DNA of 64,000 nucleotides from Tubulanus polymorphus (lineage: Eukaryota; Nemertea; Palaeonemertea; Tubulaniformes; Tubulanidae). The notes beneath the pieces are model-generated. The model did not search any database, had not been told where the DNA came from, and saw only the letters and a program-made list of their open reading frames with translations. Positions 42,901 through 55,438 of this stretch are shown in pieces. The stretch covers positions 24,954,001 through 25,018,000 of the forward strand of contig NC_134025.1 of assembly GCF_964204645.1 (NCBI RefSeq), written 5' to 3'. The stretch's first letter is position 1. The number at the start of each line of letters is the position of its first letter. A program made the translations under genes and the position numbers.

Positions 42901-45343
42901 ACTTGTTTTGCGAGTCAATTACGGACACCGATATGAAAGAAGGATATTTGGACACATTTTATGGGTTAATGCATTTGTCATAACAAGTCCTCATCAAATA
43001 ACATAGAGCTAACTGTACAGTTGACAAATAGTTGAGAAGCGATATTTGTTAATGTTCCGAGAATTCATAACACGAAATGAGAATGTTAAAAATGGGATTT
43101 TTTGCAATAAACTCAGATAAATTTCATTGGACTAATTACATCAAGTGGCTCTCCTATTTCAATGTTCCGATGATACAGGTATTTTAGATAAGGAAGATTT
43201 CATTCAATTCTGCTCCAAATAAATTGAATGCACATTTCATCATAAATTGTTTTTTTTTCTAAATCGGCGTCAATCAAATTTCTATTTATCGGATCTAGAA
43301 TTATGTTTTATTTTTCAGAATTAATAGATTCAGTTCGCATTATCCACGCTAAAGGAAAAAGCACTATTACGGTAGAATTATTACAGTACTTTAAGCGGAA
43401 ACAGTCCTTTTTCTTACGAAAGATTTAGAACGAAACTGAGATTACAATTAATAAATGAAACGCATTTTGTAACACATTTCGAAGAGCAACTAATTCTGGA
43501 TTTTTCTATACGCTTCGGATTCAAACCTAAACAGATACCGGCATGCTTTAACTATGCATGGCATGAGACGGGTGGGACAAAAACGAGAACATTCTAATAA
43601 TTGTCAGTATATCTACAAGAAACCAGTCGTCAGGACTTACCTCAGAAATTACAGTTATCCAAGAATAAGTTATCTATTCCGTAAAATATATCGTTGATTT
43701 GCCGTCGAAAGTATCATTCGAAATACAGCGCTCGTCAGCTTCTAGAAGCATGATCTCTCGCTGGCTTCTCGTGAATCGATTTGTAATCAGATACACTGTG
43801 CGACTGAACGTGTGGCCTCGGGATACACCCGCGTCGAAAAACCTCCATCTGCCAAACAACCACCTCACCAACGTAATTTGTCGTTACATCATCGGGAAAT
43901 CAACTGAAAATTGACGACAAATACCTTTCCATCGTCGATTCTGCGATAATTGAAAGGTAAGAGCTGAGAGATAGATGAGTATCGACTCCAAACTGCAACC
44001 AGTTGCAGCCACTATTCCAGACGAACCAAACTGTACATGATTACATCTACAAAAGTATACGTCTCTGATGGGAGGGGTTATAATTGTCCTCTGCGGTTGA
44101 TACAGCATCTCAATGTACTTTTTTGTTGCTATCTAATTGGAATTAAATGAATTATTGAAACTATAGAATTATTTATCCTGCATCATGATTGATGAGACAA
44201 ATACGGATGCATCATTAAACTGGAAAACGATTTCAGATAAAGTATCTTGTGCAATATTTCTCTTAATCCTTTTTCCCATCCGATGATAAGTGGAAAGTTT
44301 GTTGAAATTGTTTATTTGATGTAAAAGATTAGGGTCTACAACTTGAACCCACTACTAATGAAATATGCATAACTATAAAGGAACCATTATGGCCAAACTC
44401 TGGTGACTAAAAAAAAGACATTAGCTCCCCTTGCCAAAAATGTATTAATGTACCAGTTCATTAGAATAACCTTGATAGTACCATTCCCTTATGAGAACTA
44501 TAAGCTTTTATGGGGTAAGGGAAAGCTTTTTTCGAAGCCACAAGATCCGCATTGGGGGTTTAACTCGTCTGATTTAGCCAAACAAAACGCAATATTTTGC
44601 CGTAATTCGCCATTTCTCTACAATGTAATTGCTTTACGGTTACAGGATATAATTCGTTACTGTCAGCCGATTTCCTCATAACGATATTATTACCAAGTCA
44701 AATGCTACTTGAGCGCGGTGCTTGCAAAGTGTACAGTTTCATATCATTGATTACGTACGTCGTATGATATGTATTTTACCGTGGTCAGATGTAGAAATGA
44801 TTGATTAGGTGAACCCATGACGTTAATTATGCCATTGGCTACTTAGACGGTTGGAACCGATATTGTTTTAGTTTCGGTTATTAGCTTTGGTACACGTATC
44901 TCATCGGAAAGGCCCCCAACTTAGTGATCGTTGTTGCGAAAGCTTATCGCAGTCGGATTCTTTGTGGGAGGGTCATAATGCAACATATTAATCATTTTCA
45001 ACCGAATACCAACCACCGTATTTGGAATTCACCGAGATCTCCGAGGACTAAGTTCCACGTGTTACTATGGACTAGCCAGATAATTAAATTATTTTACTCC
45101 GGTGTTGTAAGTCTAGTTGACTTCAAGAGGTGCCTCTCAAATCAATCCATATACTGTGTGCGGAAACAATTATGAAAGTCAGAACTAACGATCCAATGAG
45201 AAGAATAAGTTGTACTGATTTTATTACATTCCACAAACAGATGATTTATTGATAAATATATTCACAACTACGGAATCACCCCATCGATGTATCAGTGGTA
45301 AAAAAGCAACAAAAAAGTTTACAACGTTCACTAATAAGTTTTT

Positions 45344-45349
45344 TTTATT
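45344..45349 (-). promoter_or_regulatory. Candidate polyadenylation signal of Popeye B
   Basis: TTTATT on the plus strand (AATAAA on the minus strand) lies 28 bp beyond the Popeye B stop codon. Another is at 45245-45250. The closer one would leave a very short 3' UTR. Confidence 0.4.
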
Positions 45350-45376
45350 GCAGGAGAGAGAACTTCCCGTAAGTAT

Positions 45377-47216
45377 TTAGACTTCAATCTGTGTAATTCT
45401 GTTCAAATTATTCGGTTTTCCATTGGTAAATTTCGTCGGGAACGGTTTTCCTTCTTCGTCTGCAGTAAATAAAAAGTAGAAAATACTGTTTAAACGTTGG
45501 CCTCGCGCAGGCGATATACACGGCATAACGGGAACATTGAGCTTTATACTTAGTTCGTCGAATAAGTCTTCGTCTTCCAACTCTTCTGGATTATCGGCGA
45601 CAGTAATCGCTGTTGAGTACGACTGGTTCTGATGCATAGAGATTATCCGCCTGTTGAACACTGACGGGCGTCTACTATCGCCAGGAGGAATCATAGCCGT
45701 TACGCTCGGCAATCGAACATCAATCCGCGATCCACGATTTTTTAACTGCAACGAAAAAAATTCCCAATTACGAAAGGACTTGGCGGAATTTTGTATTTTT
45801 CCGTACATTCGAATGATTACCCTTTCGTTCAAAGCGTACAGTTTGTTAGTGATGTCTCGCCCGATCAAAGTAGCCATTATTGTGGCTAGATAAGGTTCTT
45901 TGATAAACAGGTATTGTAGAGCATCTCTTTGCCATAACATGTAACGACATGGTCCAACAGCTATAATCGTCACCTTCGAAAATCAATTATCAAAAATTTA
46001 TTTGCATTGTGATTAATCAATGGTCTTTGATTAAGTACTTCATTTTCGGTTGTACCTGATATTTCTCTTCTCCTGTTGTCGTGCTCTCGAATTCGGGCGA
46101 GTCTAGAAACTGTTTCTCGTGAATATGATGGAGAAACTGGTTGTTTGACATCACAGAAACGCTGTAACGGAAGATTCCCGCAGGCGTGTGTGAAATGCGA
46201 TAATTTCATTAATTGATATACTAATGATACACGCGAAATCTGATGCGCTGATGATTACCTTCCACTAATTAACAAGCCAAGTCTGTCTGTTCTAGTGACA
46301 CCCTGTGTGGCGTAACACTCCCCGGGATACATGCTCAATACTGTCGCGTTTTCAGTGCACGTCAACTTCTTCACTAATTTCCTGCCAAATAAACCCAGCA
46401 ATTATAAAGTGGCTGACTTAGACAGGTGATAGAAGAAAATCATATTCAAAAAAATATATATCAACCTTATTTTCGTATAAAAAGGTCCAAATCAGCAGGT
46501 AGCAAGTTTGACGTAATACCCGAATACGATCCCTACAATTCAAGTTTACGATTCAAGACTAAATTAGTAAGACAAAGCTATATTACCTTGATACTTTCAG
46601 CGGTTGAAAGAGATTTGTGTAAATTTCTTCGATTTCGGGCACGAACTTTATGGCTTTTAAGCGATACATAATGAAAAACACCTGCACTGCATTGAGCAGA
46701 ACAAATGCAAAATTCCAGGAGAAGATATCCGGCGCACAGAGAACGACCCACGCCCATGTGCAGAACAGCAAGAATCCTGGATAAGAAATTAAACTCTCCA
46801 ATGATTTATCTTTTACATCTACCTTTTTACATTTCCATAGCTACGGTTACGGAGATGTCAAATAACCTACCAAATAGTAGCCCTCCGTGGAGTAGAAGCG
46901 ATCCAAAAACGCCATGAGGTGCCAGGTATGCGATTAGGCAAGCAACATTTGCAATTTGAAATACGACGTGGTTCGCAGAGTGCCATCCCTGGCATCCCGT
47001 AAAATGGGCACCAATAAGTTCATGTTCCCAGGGGTTATCATTATGCAAGGAATGGTTGAGTTCGTCATGTGGTTTCAGAGTATGCGAATGTTCCATCTCG
47101 TCTGGTCTGGTTAAATATAATTTTGATTTATTTGTAGACATTTCAAGAACTGATTTCGAGACTGAATGACTGTTGATTGATAACGATAAGAAACATATCG
47201 ATCCGATATCAAACAA
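45377..47216 (-). CDS. POPDC: Popeye-domain-containing protein B
   Basis: Second Popeye-family gene, same strand as A and about 19 kb away. Exons in coding order: 47216-46871, 46776-46587, 46381-46259, 46161-46056, 45973-45377 (stop TAA at 45377-45379); phases agree; 453 aa from the first ATG. An internal start at 47141 (MSTNKSKLY) is equally possible and would give 428 aa. The N-terminus has NKS and NHS sequons. Membrane helices follow (VVFQIANVACLIAYLA; HGVFGSLLLHGGLLFGFLLF; FAFVLLNAVQVFFIMY), then EIYTNLFQPLKVSRKLVKKL. The Popeye domain includes LLISG, FLHHIHEKQFLDSPEFES, KYQVTIIAVGPCRYMLW and LIGRDITNKLYALNERV. The cAMP-pocket aspartate (DSPE) is present; the usual Trp after it is Phe. 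Two introns that gene A lacks interrupt the N-terminal half. The tail (TADEEGKPF...) does not resemble gene A's. Confidence 0.93.
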
Positions 47217-49184
47217 AGTTTAATGTGGATTACTGAAAATCCGATATTTGATTGTAGCCGTCTACTCACATTATAGAGTATTGCAGCGTTTAGAGCGCTG
47301 TACTGCACCGTTGTATCAGCATCACCAGGAAAACTACCACTGCAACTACTAGTGCTAAAACCAAAAGCCACCAACATAAATCGATATATCAACTGACAGA
47401 CAAAATGCATTACTTAAAAGCTAAAAAGCTATCCAATAAGATACCAATACCTACGCGAGTTGCGGATTAGATATGTCTAAAACATCTTGATTTTGACTGC
47501 AACATCCTCATGATGCGAGCACTGATACTCCTGACTCCATCAGTAACACTACAGATTCCGCTCGCTTGGTGTCGCTCTCTGGAGCAGCTGAACATTCGCG
47601 CGTTCATCCATCATCGACTTGCCATCAATCCTCGGAGATGTGCATCATGGAAAAACAATTCCTCGCAATTCAGCATTCAGTGACAGCTTTACCTTCTCGA
47701 ATGTCTTTGCTGAGATGTTCACATGTTGTTCACAACACTTGAGAAAGACGTGCCAGATGACTGGTCGGGAAAACTCAGCCGCTGGGACTCAAGGAATCTC
47801 ACCGTCAATACCGGTACTACAAATCATCTAATAAGTTAGAAATAGCGATGATTGATACAGAAGAGGAATGAAATAATCCCTTTCTTCACATATACATATA
47901 TTCTTCGTTTTTTTTATGAGCCTGGCGTCTTTCGTTGAAAATAGCGGCAATTCGAGAAACGCACTGGCACGGGACCCAGAGGTCCTGCGTGTGGCGCCCG
48001 GGGGCCGGAGGACGAGGTAAACTTCTGGTAAATTATCCGTTCCGTTGTCAATTCGACGAGCAGAGTGCATAGCAGGTGCGATCAGTGTTGCAAGTGCATG
48101 GCCGAATATATTTGAATCCCCGAAATCGTCGAGTGATTAAAGCACTAACTAGCCGGGCCCCGGCGCCTGGCCGGGTCACCCGGGCGGCTTCACGACGACG
48201 CTCTTCAATGGAGATCTTTCGCGGCGCTGGTCGCACTTATTCGAATTTGAAAATCTCTAAAATATACAAAATACTCTAAACTGAATTGGAGAAAGACTAT
48301 TGAAATGCTATAATCGAGTGTAATTCTGCGGAATATTGAGTACAGGGCTTATAATTGAGCTGACTTCGTTCGCCCAGATTAGTCCCCGATGCCAGCCGCG
48401 GCAGTAGAGTCTAACACGAATAGATTTTGATATTCTCGGAGCCACCCTTTACCCTATATCTCGTACACTAACAAATATTCATTTCCTGGTTTTGTTATTC
48501 GTAAATAAATTATGTTACACAGTGGCCCATTGATACTACATAAAGTTGTATTTGGTAAATATAGGTCTTTTGAGATATTTGTTTAATATATAGTCACTTT
48601 CGTCACTCGAATAGTAGTTGTTTACATCGGTATTTGTAGACAAAATTATCCCGGTGGGTCTCGGCCGTGCTAATTACCAACATTAAAAGGCTAACGAGTG
48701 ACATTTGCAGATAGTTTCCCCCTACTTATCCGTACTAAGGTTGTTAGGTTGTATCTAGAGTTATCGTAGATTAGGAAAAATAGGTAGCTCCAAACCTCCA
48801 ATTCTTCTAGAATGATCCCTGTGAGGACACAAGGTAATGCTTGAGAATACCTACTGTTAGTGTTGACTGTTGTTAGCATTGGGCCATTAGATTTGAAAAG
48901 GTCAAGGAGAAGGGTGTTGTAGTAGGTTCAGAGGGATAAGCTCAGAGATGAATTTGGTTTGCCCATCAAATATTGTACTACAAGTTACATAAGTGACGCG
49001 ACCACGCTTAGTATTTACTGGTCCCATTCATGATTTTGGGTTCACTAGGTGTGATTTAGGTCTTGGCAAACCTTTTCAAAAGATTCACAAAAAATGCTGT
49101 ATTCCCTCATTTTCAGACATATTGGCGTTCATCTTTAATAAGCACTGATTTCTGGTTACTGATTCGGTAGAACAACTCGTCCCA
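47217..49184. other. Divergent spacer between Popeye B and ARMC2 with a CpG-rich patch
   Basis: The two flanking genes point away from each other across 2 kb. Inside is a GC- and CpG-dense patch at about 47960-48240 (for example GCGCCCGGGGGCCGGAGGAC and GCCGGGCCCCGGCGCCTGGC) that stands out sharply from the AT-rich surroundings. It is full of short GC palindromes. It could be a shared promoter or CpG island, or a GC-rich repeat. No coding exon was recognised. Confidence 0.5.
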
Positions 49185-52100
49185 ATGGACAAATCAAGCG
49201 CTGCGAAGAAAACAAAAAGTGACAGACCATTCTATGAACCCTCGGAGAAAGTGCCGACTAGTTCGAAAATAATCAACGAAGCGAGAACTTCATTAAGATC
49301 GGTGAGAACGAATCGACCCTTCACTCCTCGAGAAGAAAACCGTACTTTGTTTGGCACAAGCAGCAACAGAAACAAAGATGCCAGACCACCGAGTGCATTT
49401 AGGTTAGTGATATTTATCATCATTCTTTCATAATAGAAGTTCAAAAAATGATGAAATGTGACTTGTTTAACTGTGAAGGCACTTATATATTGGCTTCGCT
49501 CAATGAAAATGGATTGGCAATGTACATTTTAAGAAATGTGTAGAATAAAGCTTTCAAGTGAGATTTAAATCTTTTTCTTAGTTTGGGACCTCATCATTTT
49601 GATGGAAGTGATTCGCGTCCAGTATCCGGTACACGTCTTAGTCCAATCGATCACGTATGTATGAAATCTTGTATTCTTTCGTTCAGATTTTATCAATCAA
49701 TCGTTGTTCACCATAGATTTTCTTAAAATATCCTTAGAAAAAACCAGTCGCCGCCGCTGATGTTGAATCGTTATTGTTGTGTCCGAAACCTCCCGTCGAC
49801 CCAAACCGTCCAGTGAATGTACGCAAGAAAGCCCGTCCAACCAGTTTAAACCAATCACATAGCATCGAAAACCTTGCAGAGGAATCTCCTCGGAAAGCTG
49901 AATCTGGTAAGCATTGTATCACTCAATCAGCATATACCTATTCATTGCCTAATGATATAAATCTATGCTTGGCAATCTGAAGTGTTAAACTTTTGATCAA
50001 ACAATGTCAAATAATTGTATTTTTAGTCGTTGAACAACCAGACACTGAGAGACGAGTGCACAGTGGTCCGAAAGAAAGAACGAAATTATTATTAGACGAA
50101 CGAGGGGAAGGAGATGGGTGCGAAAATTCATCGAAACCGGATAAAAAGTAAATGATTCCACTTTAGGTCAAAGCCTCTGACTGTTATTGAATGCGTCATA
50201 TATGTTTTACCAGTCCTGAAGTGTATTTAAATGTGATGGGTATTTGTTATCATTTTCTGCAGACGAACTGAAAGTGGATATGTTAGTGATTCTCAAAATG
50301 CTGCATCCAGTCGCACTTCTTCCGCTACCAGCGTTAAAGGTAAAATGTTGTTGCATTCGAATTATGAGCTATACATAATGTATTAACACAGTTTATAGCA
50401 TTATGGAAAATGTTCTGATTATCTTGAAATATTTTCGGAAATGCGTCTTGAATATCTTCGATATGTCTTAGAATATCAATAGATGAGGTGTTTACAGTAT
50501 TTAGGTTATCTATGTTGTTTCTTTTATTGATTAGCTTCACCTGTACTCGAAGATGAGACTAATCCTGAACAGAATGTGTATTTTCAACAAGAAATTAAAC
50601 CATTATTGGAAGAAATGATGATTAGTAAAGGTAGGTGTTAATCATTTTTCTAAAACTCCTATAACTTCCTAAATGAGAAAAATGATTGATTCTCGTTTTT
50701 GCTTCAGGGGATGCGGAAAAGTTGATAGGACTTGCTAATCAATTGTATCAGATTCTTGAAAGTAAAAATCTTCTGGGAAGGAACTGTATACGTCGATCAT
50801 CTATACTGAAACATATCTTCAAATTACTCGATGTTCCTGAGCCTAAACTTCTCATACTATTGGCGAAGATTATTTTTGCTGTGAGTGATATATCATCGTA
50901 ATTATTCTGTCCGTATCTGATTTTATTTCGATTTTGTCTCTTAAAACGTACTTTTTCAATACTTCAGTTTCATGTTAGCGGTAATAATCTGACGAATGTT
51001 TGTAAACTGGTCTTCAAAGTCAGCAGAGATGATAAAAATGATGAACTCTTTGTCGAAGATAAGAAATTATTGGGTAATGATAATGATAGATTTTGTTTTT
51101 ATTTGGTTAACGCTATTTTCTAAAATATAACGATACAATATAACATGGATGAACAACTTCTGAATTTTACAATACACTGTACATGTAAAAGATATACAAT
51201 ACATTTTTCAAAAACTTGATTCTAAAAGCAGTAAAATCGAAAAGCAAAGATTTTCAATGGTAATTTTTGTTTCAGATTTACTGGTAACAACTGTAAAAAA
51301 GAGTGATCCATCGAATACATGCGATGCGCTGGTTTATTCTATCGGTGCTTTAAAGTTCCTGTCGGGAAACAGTACAATACTAAAAACATTAGCTAAATTG
51401 GGTACAATAGAGGCTCTATCCGGAATACTAAGATCTGTGAATAAATCTGTAAGTTCATTAGACGATCATGATGCTTCGTTTACATACTATTCGCTTCTAC
51501 AGTTCATGAATTATTGTTTCAGAATTCATTATCAAACCATCCCAGTGACCAAATGGGGCATGTACTAGTTCAGGTATGTTCGTCGTTTATACATCGTCTT
51601 CGGTTATATTCCGTCAGCGATCTCTCTACTATTTGTTAAATTTTCAGATGGTCGCGTGCTTGCGAAATCTGGCTGATACGAATTCTAGTCGCGAGAAGTT
51701 CATTTCTTGTCATATCATCGAGGAGTTACTCGATGTATTGGACACGTACACACACGATAGTGACATCGTTCTGCATATTTCACGTATATTTAGGTAAACA
51801 TCTTGCAGGAAATGGCAGCTTTATACTACATCAGTATAGAGTTTCGCATGAGTCTACTTCTCTTTACTTATGCTATACAACTTTTCATTACGATTTCAGT
51901 AAGCTAACATTACATGCAGACTGCTGCAGTATCGTTACTAAGTGCACGACATCATACAAAACAATGATGCATGTCCTCACAAAGCATTACAAAAAAGAGG
52001 TACGTTGATTCGAGTATATTGCTACCAGAAATTTAACATTTTGTATTTACTCAGCCCATTCAGACCTACTTTATCCAAGACCAGATCTGGTTGGAAAGGA

Positions 52101-53758
52101 AAGCCAAACATTGATAATATTCATTTTAGGATGTGGTGGTACGGTTAAGTTTTGTCCTCGGAAATCTCACCGCGAAAAATGATGAAGCGCGTTTCGCCTT
52201 GTTCCATCAGCCGAAAATGATCGAATCATTTCTACATGTGTTCAAGTCATACATCGATCTCGATCAAAAGGTACGCGTATAGTTCTATGCGTAGTCGGTT
52301 TTCTAATCGTTCCTGAAAAATCAATCGATAACTCGAGAAAAATGTGGGCGTTATCTTGTCTCATTTCAGTTGTCATCTGTTGAATTTGCTGCTTCGAGTG
52401 ATACCGATAAGAAAGATCTGACGAAAGTAGAAGATGTGCTGATGAAATTAGTGCGAGTGCTTGCTAATCTTTCTATCAATGAGAAAGTGGGCGCTGCATT
52501 AGCAATGAATCCTAATTGTCATCAATTATTGTTATACATCATAGGTAAGAATCTATCGATACCCCTAATTGTTAACGCTCTGGACTCTAATCAATCTCTC
52601 CTCATCGACATTGTTCCTGATTTCAGATAACAAGGATTTGACTAACAGCGAAGAACTAGTGCTAAACACAGCTGCTGCGATTAATAATCTCACATATTAC
52701 ATGTACGCTGATACGGAGAATTTAGGTTTACAGATGAACATAGCCGAATGTAAGTGAGCTTTAATTAAAATCCGGAGGTAGTGTTTTAGTTTATAAATAT
52801 AGTAGAACTCGCTAAATTCGGATTTTTCAATCCGGATTTTCAATTAATTTGAATTAAACATTTGGTCTATTTGAACTGATGTGTCGGTCCGTTGTTTTAT
52901 TTGCAGCAATGGTGAAGTTAGTCTTGAACGATCATATCGAAGGAATGGTTGAGGCCGCTCGTGTATTTGGAAATCTGTCAAGACTAAAACCAATAAGGCA
53001 ATTTCTTACCCAGCACAAAAGTAAGGCAGATCTCACTCATATTTAACAAATCCCGGGAGAACTGGTGCCTGAAAAATGGTGCGGATCTTTTATATTAACA
53101 ACTACCATTATAATTACAGTTGATAGAATGTTGATTGCACTGCTTGATTCGGGCAGTCGTGATGTCGTCTACACAGCTTGCGGAGTTCTCATCAATTTAA
53201 TGGCAGATGAGGACAAAAGACCGACATTGAAGGAAGAGAATGGAATTGCTAAGTAAGAGATTGAATAATAAACTTCTATTTTTTGTAAATGAATAAGCGC
53301 TTATTCTTATATATTTTCATTGTGTTTTCAGGCTCGTTGAAGTTTTGCGCGATTTCGGACAGAATGACTGGCAACTCGCGGGCATGGTTTGTCAGATATT
53401 ATGGAACTACAGTAGCAAAATCAAAAGTACAAATGATTGTTTCGGTGCAAAAGAGTCCATGGATATGACCGAGGTGCTAGTAGAGTATTTAGGTGAGTTT
53501 AATCGAGTGATGTATTAACCTGAAATATTGCAAGTACAAAATGTGTTTTCAAAAGCAATTTATGCCTGTATCTCTTTGTCTTCTTCAGATGAAGAAGTAG
53601 CTTTCTTGAACTGTAATTCGGAAGAACTGAACGATGAAGTGATGTTTGAATATCTGCATGACGTCTGGCAGACGGATTTCTGTCCTGTGGCAAATCAACT
53701 ACTGCAACGTATCGAACTCAACCAATCAAAATTTGAAGAGTTAGATGGCCCGAGTTGA
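49185..53758 (+). CDS. ARMC2: Armadillo repeat-containing protein 2 (ARMC2)
   Basis: Armadillo-repeat protein needed for assembly of motile axonemes (sperm flagella in mammals). Nineteen coding exons: 49185-49402, 49582-49654, 49738-49906, 50027-50147, 50263-50339, 50535-50630, 50708-50880, 50968-51073, 51276-51448, 51523-51573, 51648-51793, 51900-51999, 52130-52270, 52370-52544, 52627-52749, 52907-53020, 53120-53252, 53332-53492, 53589-53758. All phases agree, giving 839 aa (human about 867). The disordered N-terminus has the family signatures NEARTSLRSVRTNRPFTPRE, ARPPSAFSLG and SRPVSGTRLSPID. From about residue 230 the chain is helical armadillo-type repeats (YSIGALKFLSGN, MVACLRNLADTNSSREKF, VLANLSINEKVGAALAMN, VYTACGVLINLMADEDKRPT). 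The near-C-terminal RDFGQNDWQLAGMVCQILWN is diagnostic. ATG context is CCAATGG. The gene is convergent with claspin. I see no clear AATAAA close downstream. Confidence 0.97.
52799..52846. mobile_element. Possible MITE end in an ARMC2 intron
   Basis: AGTAGAACTCGCTAAATTCG, followed by GATTTTTCAATCCGGATT, looks like the CAGT...AATCCGGAT end found in the ORC3 intron element at 14034-14228. Only one end is seen, and the call rests on short similarity. Confidence 0.3.
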
Positions 53759-55438
53759 TTTTAACTTATTTTGATATACAATGCTGTCATGTTTATTGTG
53801 CACACATGTTGTTCGATTCACAGATATTTGCTCTATTTATCTATTCTCAGACACTCTCAGACTTTCTTAACGAGTATTGTGTGCATGTTTATCAATGAAA
53901 TTCACGTAGATGACCTCAGGTCAGGCAGGCTTTTTGTGGCTTTTTGAATGGTCATGTACATTAAGAAACGAGTCTGTTGTTCCCATACAATGTACTGATC
54001 TCAGTTATATAAATAAGGAATTTATGTAATCATTACGTACGTACATGTATGTATTACATTGTTTATCAAACATGTTAGAGTTGTGTTTTTTGACATTATA
54101 GGAATGAAGGTACATCTGTATTATATTGCCGTCCAGACTATCAATATATAATGATGATAGATTCGGTCCCTAATGCCGTTATTTCTCACGTCTTTCGTGT
54201 AATGTTTTCTGAATGATACAATGTATATAAAATGTTTACTTCCAAGATTGTATAATTCTTTCCTGCCAATTGAATAGGAATATGTGTATAAAAGTTCCGC
54301 AGTCCCTGCAAGTGAGATTTTCAGTGGATGCAAATGAAACATTATTCATCACTTTTCTCTCGATTCTTATTATATTTATAGCCTTAATTAGCAGTACTTA
54401 GTTTTATCATGTCGACCCGTCCAGCCACGTGAGGATTATGTTCGAAGTTTTGTGTGCACTTCGAGATTTAATTATTTGCGCATTGAAATTGATTTAGCTT
54501 TATATTATTTACTGTAATGATATTTTCATCCGTCCACCACAGTATGATAATTAGGTTGTTGTTATGATGCTGATATATTTTATGGTTTAAATCATTATAT
54601 ACCGACTGATTGCGTATGCAGTTAATGAGCACAAGCAAATGATACAGCTCTTTATTTTCAAAGAAAATCAATGGCAGCTTGCTTCCATTAACTAATTTTA
54701 GCTATGAGCTGAAAACCTTAAATGCGGTGAATGAAGAAATTTATCGATAGTTTGTTACATATTTAATATTTGAGAGTGATGTAAGTGTATTTATTTTCTA
54801 TCAATAATTGTGCATATAGTTTAAGTAAAGATAAACCAGAATTTATTAGTAGTTAAGATATGTCGTTTCAGTTCAATCATTGGGAATTGTTCAAAAGATC
54901 TCATTTTTTCAAAATCCTCGATGTTTGTTTGAAGTGACTCGGCTTTATTCTGGGCAAGGCATAGGATACAGTCTTCAATATAGAATAGATGAAAAAGTTT
55001 TGCTGATGATCCTCTGGTCCTACTTAACTTCAATTCAGCTCGTTTTTTGGTCAAGACAGTCCAATTCGCACTCAATCTTGTAGAATATAGAAGTTTTGCA
55101 TGTGACAACATTGTTTGCCCATCTGTGCTGGAGACTTGTACTAATCAGAGGATGAAAACTTCAAGGGTGAGTCAAGTAAATAACTTATTGCGTTCGCCAC
55201 TCAATATAGCAAAGTCACAACGAAAAAGCAGATAGCTGTATAGCATTTGAATATGGTTGGAACAGACTCCAAAAAATAAGAATTTAATGTACATGTACGA
55301 CATCAATTTGTATAAAATATAACAATATATTGCTCTGATATACTAATTACAACATACTAATGAATGCATACAATCTTGAAATAATTTCGATAGAAATCCA
55401 ACGACGAATCTTTTAACCTCAGTTTTGTGGTTTTAATC
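53759..55438. other. Convergent spacer between ARMC2 and claspin
   Basis: 1.7 kb of AT-rich sequence that must hold both 3' UTRs. No canonical AATAAA stands out close to either stop codon. An open frame on the minus strand (54821-55111) has no recognisable content and is probably part of the claspin 3' region by chance. Confidence 0.5.

Larger units (their letters stand above)
26075..45376. other. 19-kb gene desert between the two Popeye genes
   Basis: I find no recognisable coding exon here. Open frames such as 26356-26655, 31159-31545, 35944-36180 and 44403-44681 are isolated, AT-composed and match no family I know. The stretch holds separately listed mobile-DNA fragments (27576-28098, 28502-28712, 34150-34262), a 25-bp tandem duplication (30015-30064), a pair of 24-bp near-identical motifs (36779 and 36937), and a GCT triplet run at about 41334-41349. 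It could hold regulatory DNA for the flanking Popeye genes or lineage-specific genes that I cannot recognise. Confidence 0.6.

Noticed and set aside
48389-48404. String GATGCCAGCCGCGGCA resembling a small-subunit rRNA motif
   Set aside because: Only about 15 bases match; surrounding sequence shows no rRNA structure or conservation.
54821-55111. 96-codon minus-strand open frame downstream of claspin
   Set aside because: The claspin C-terminus is already complete at 55439; this frame has no recognisable content.
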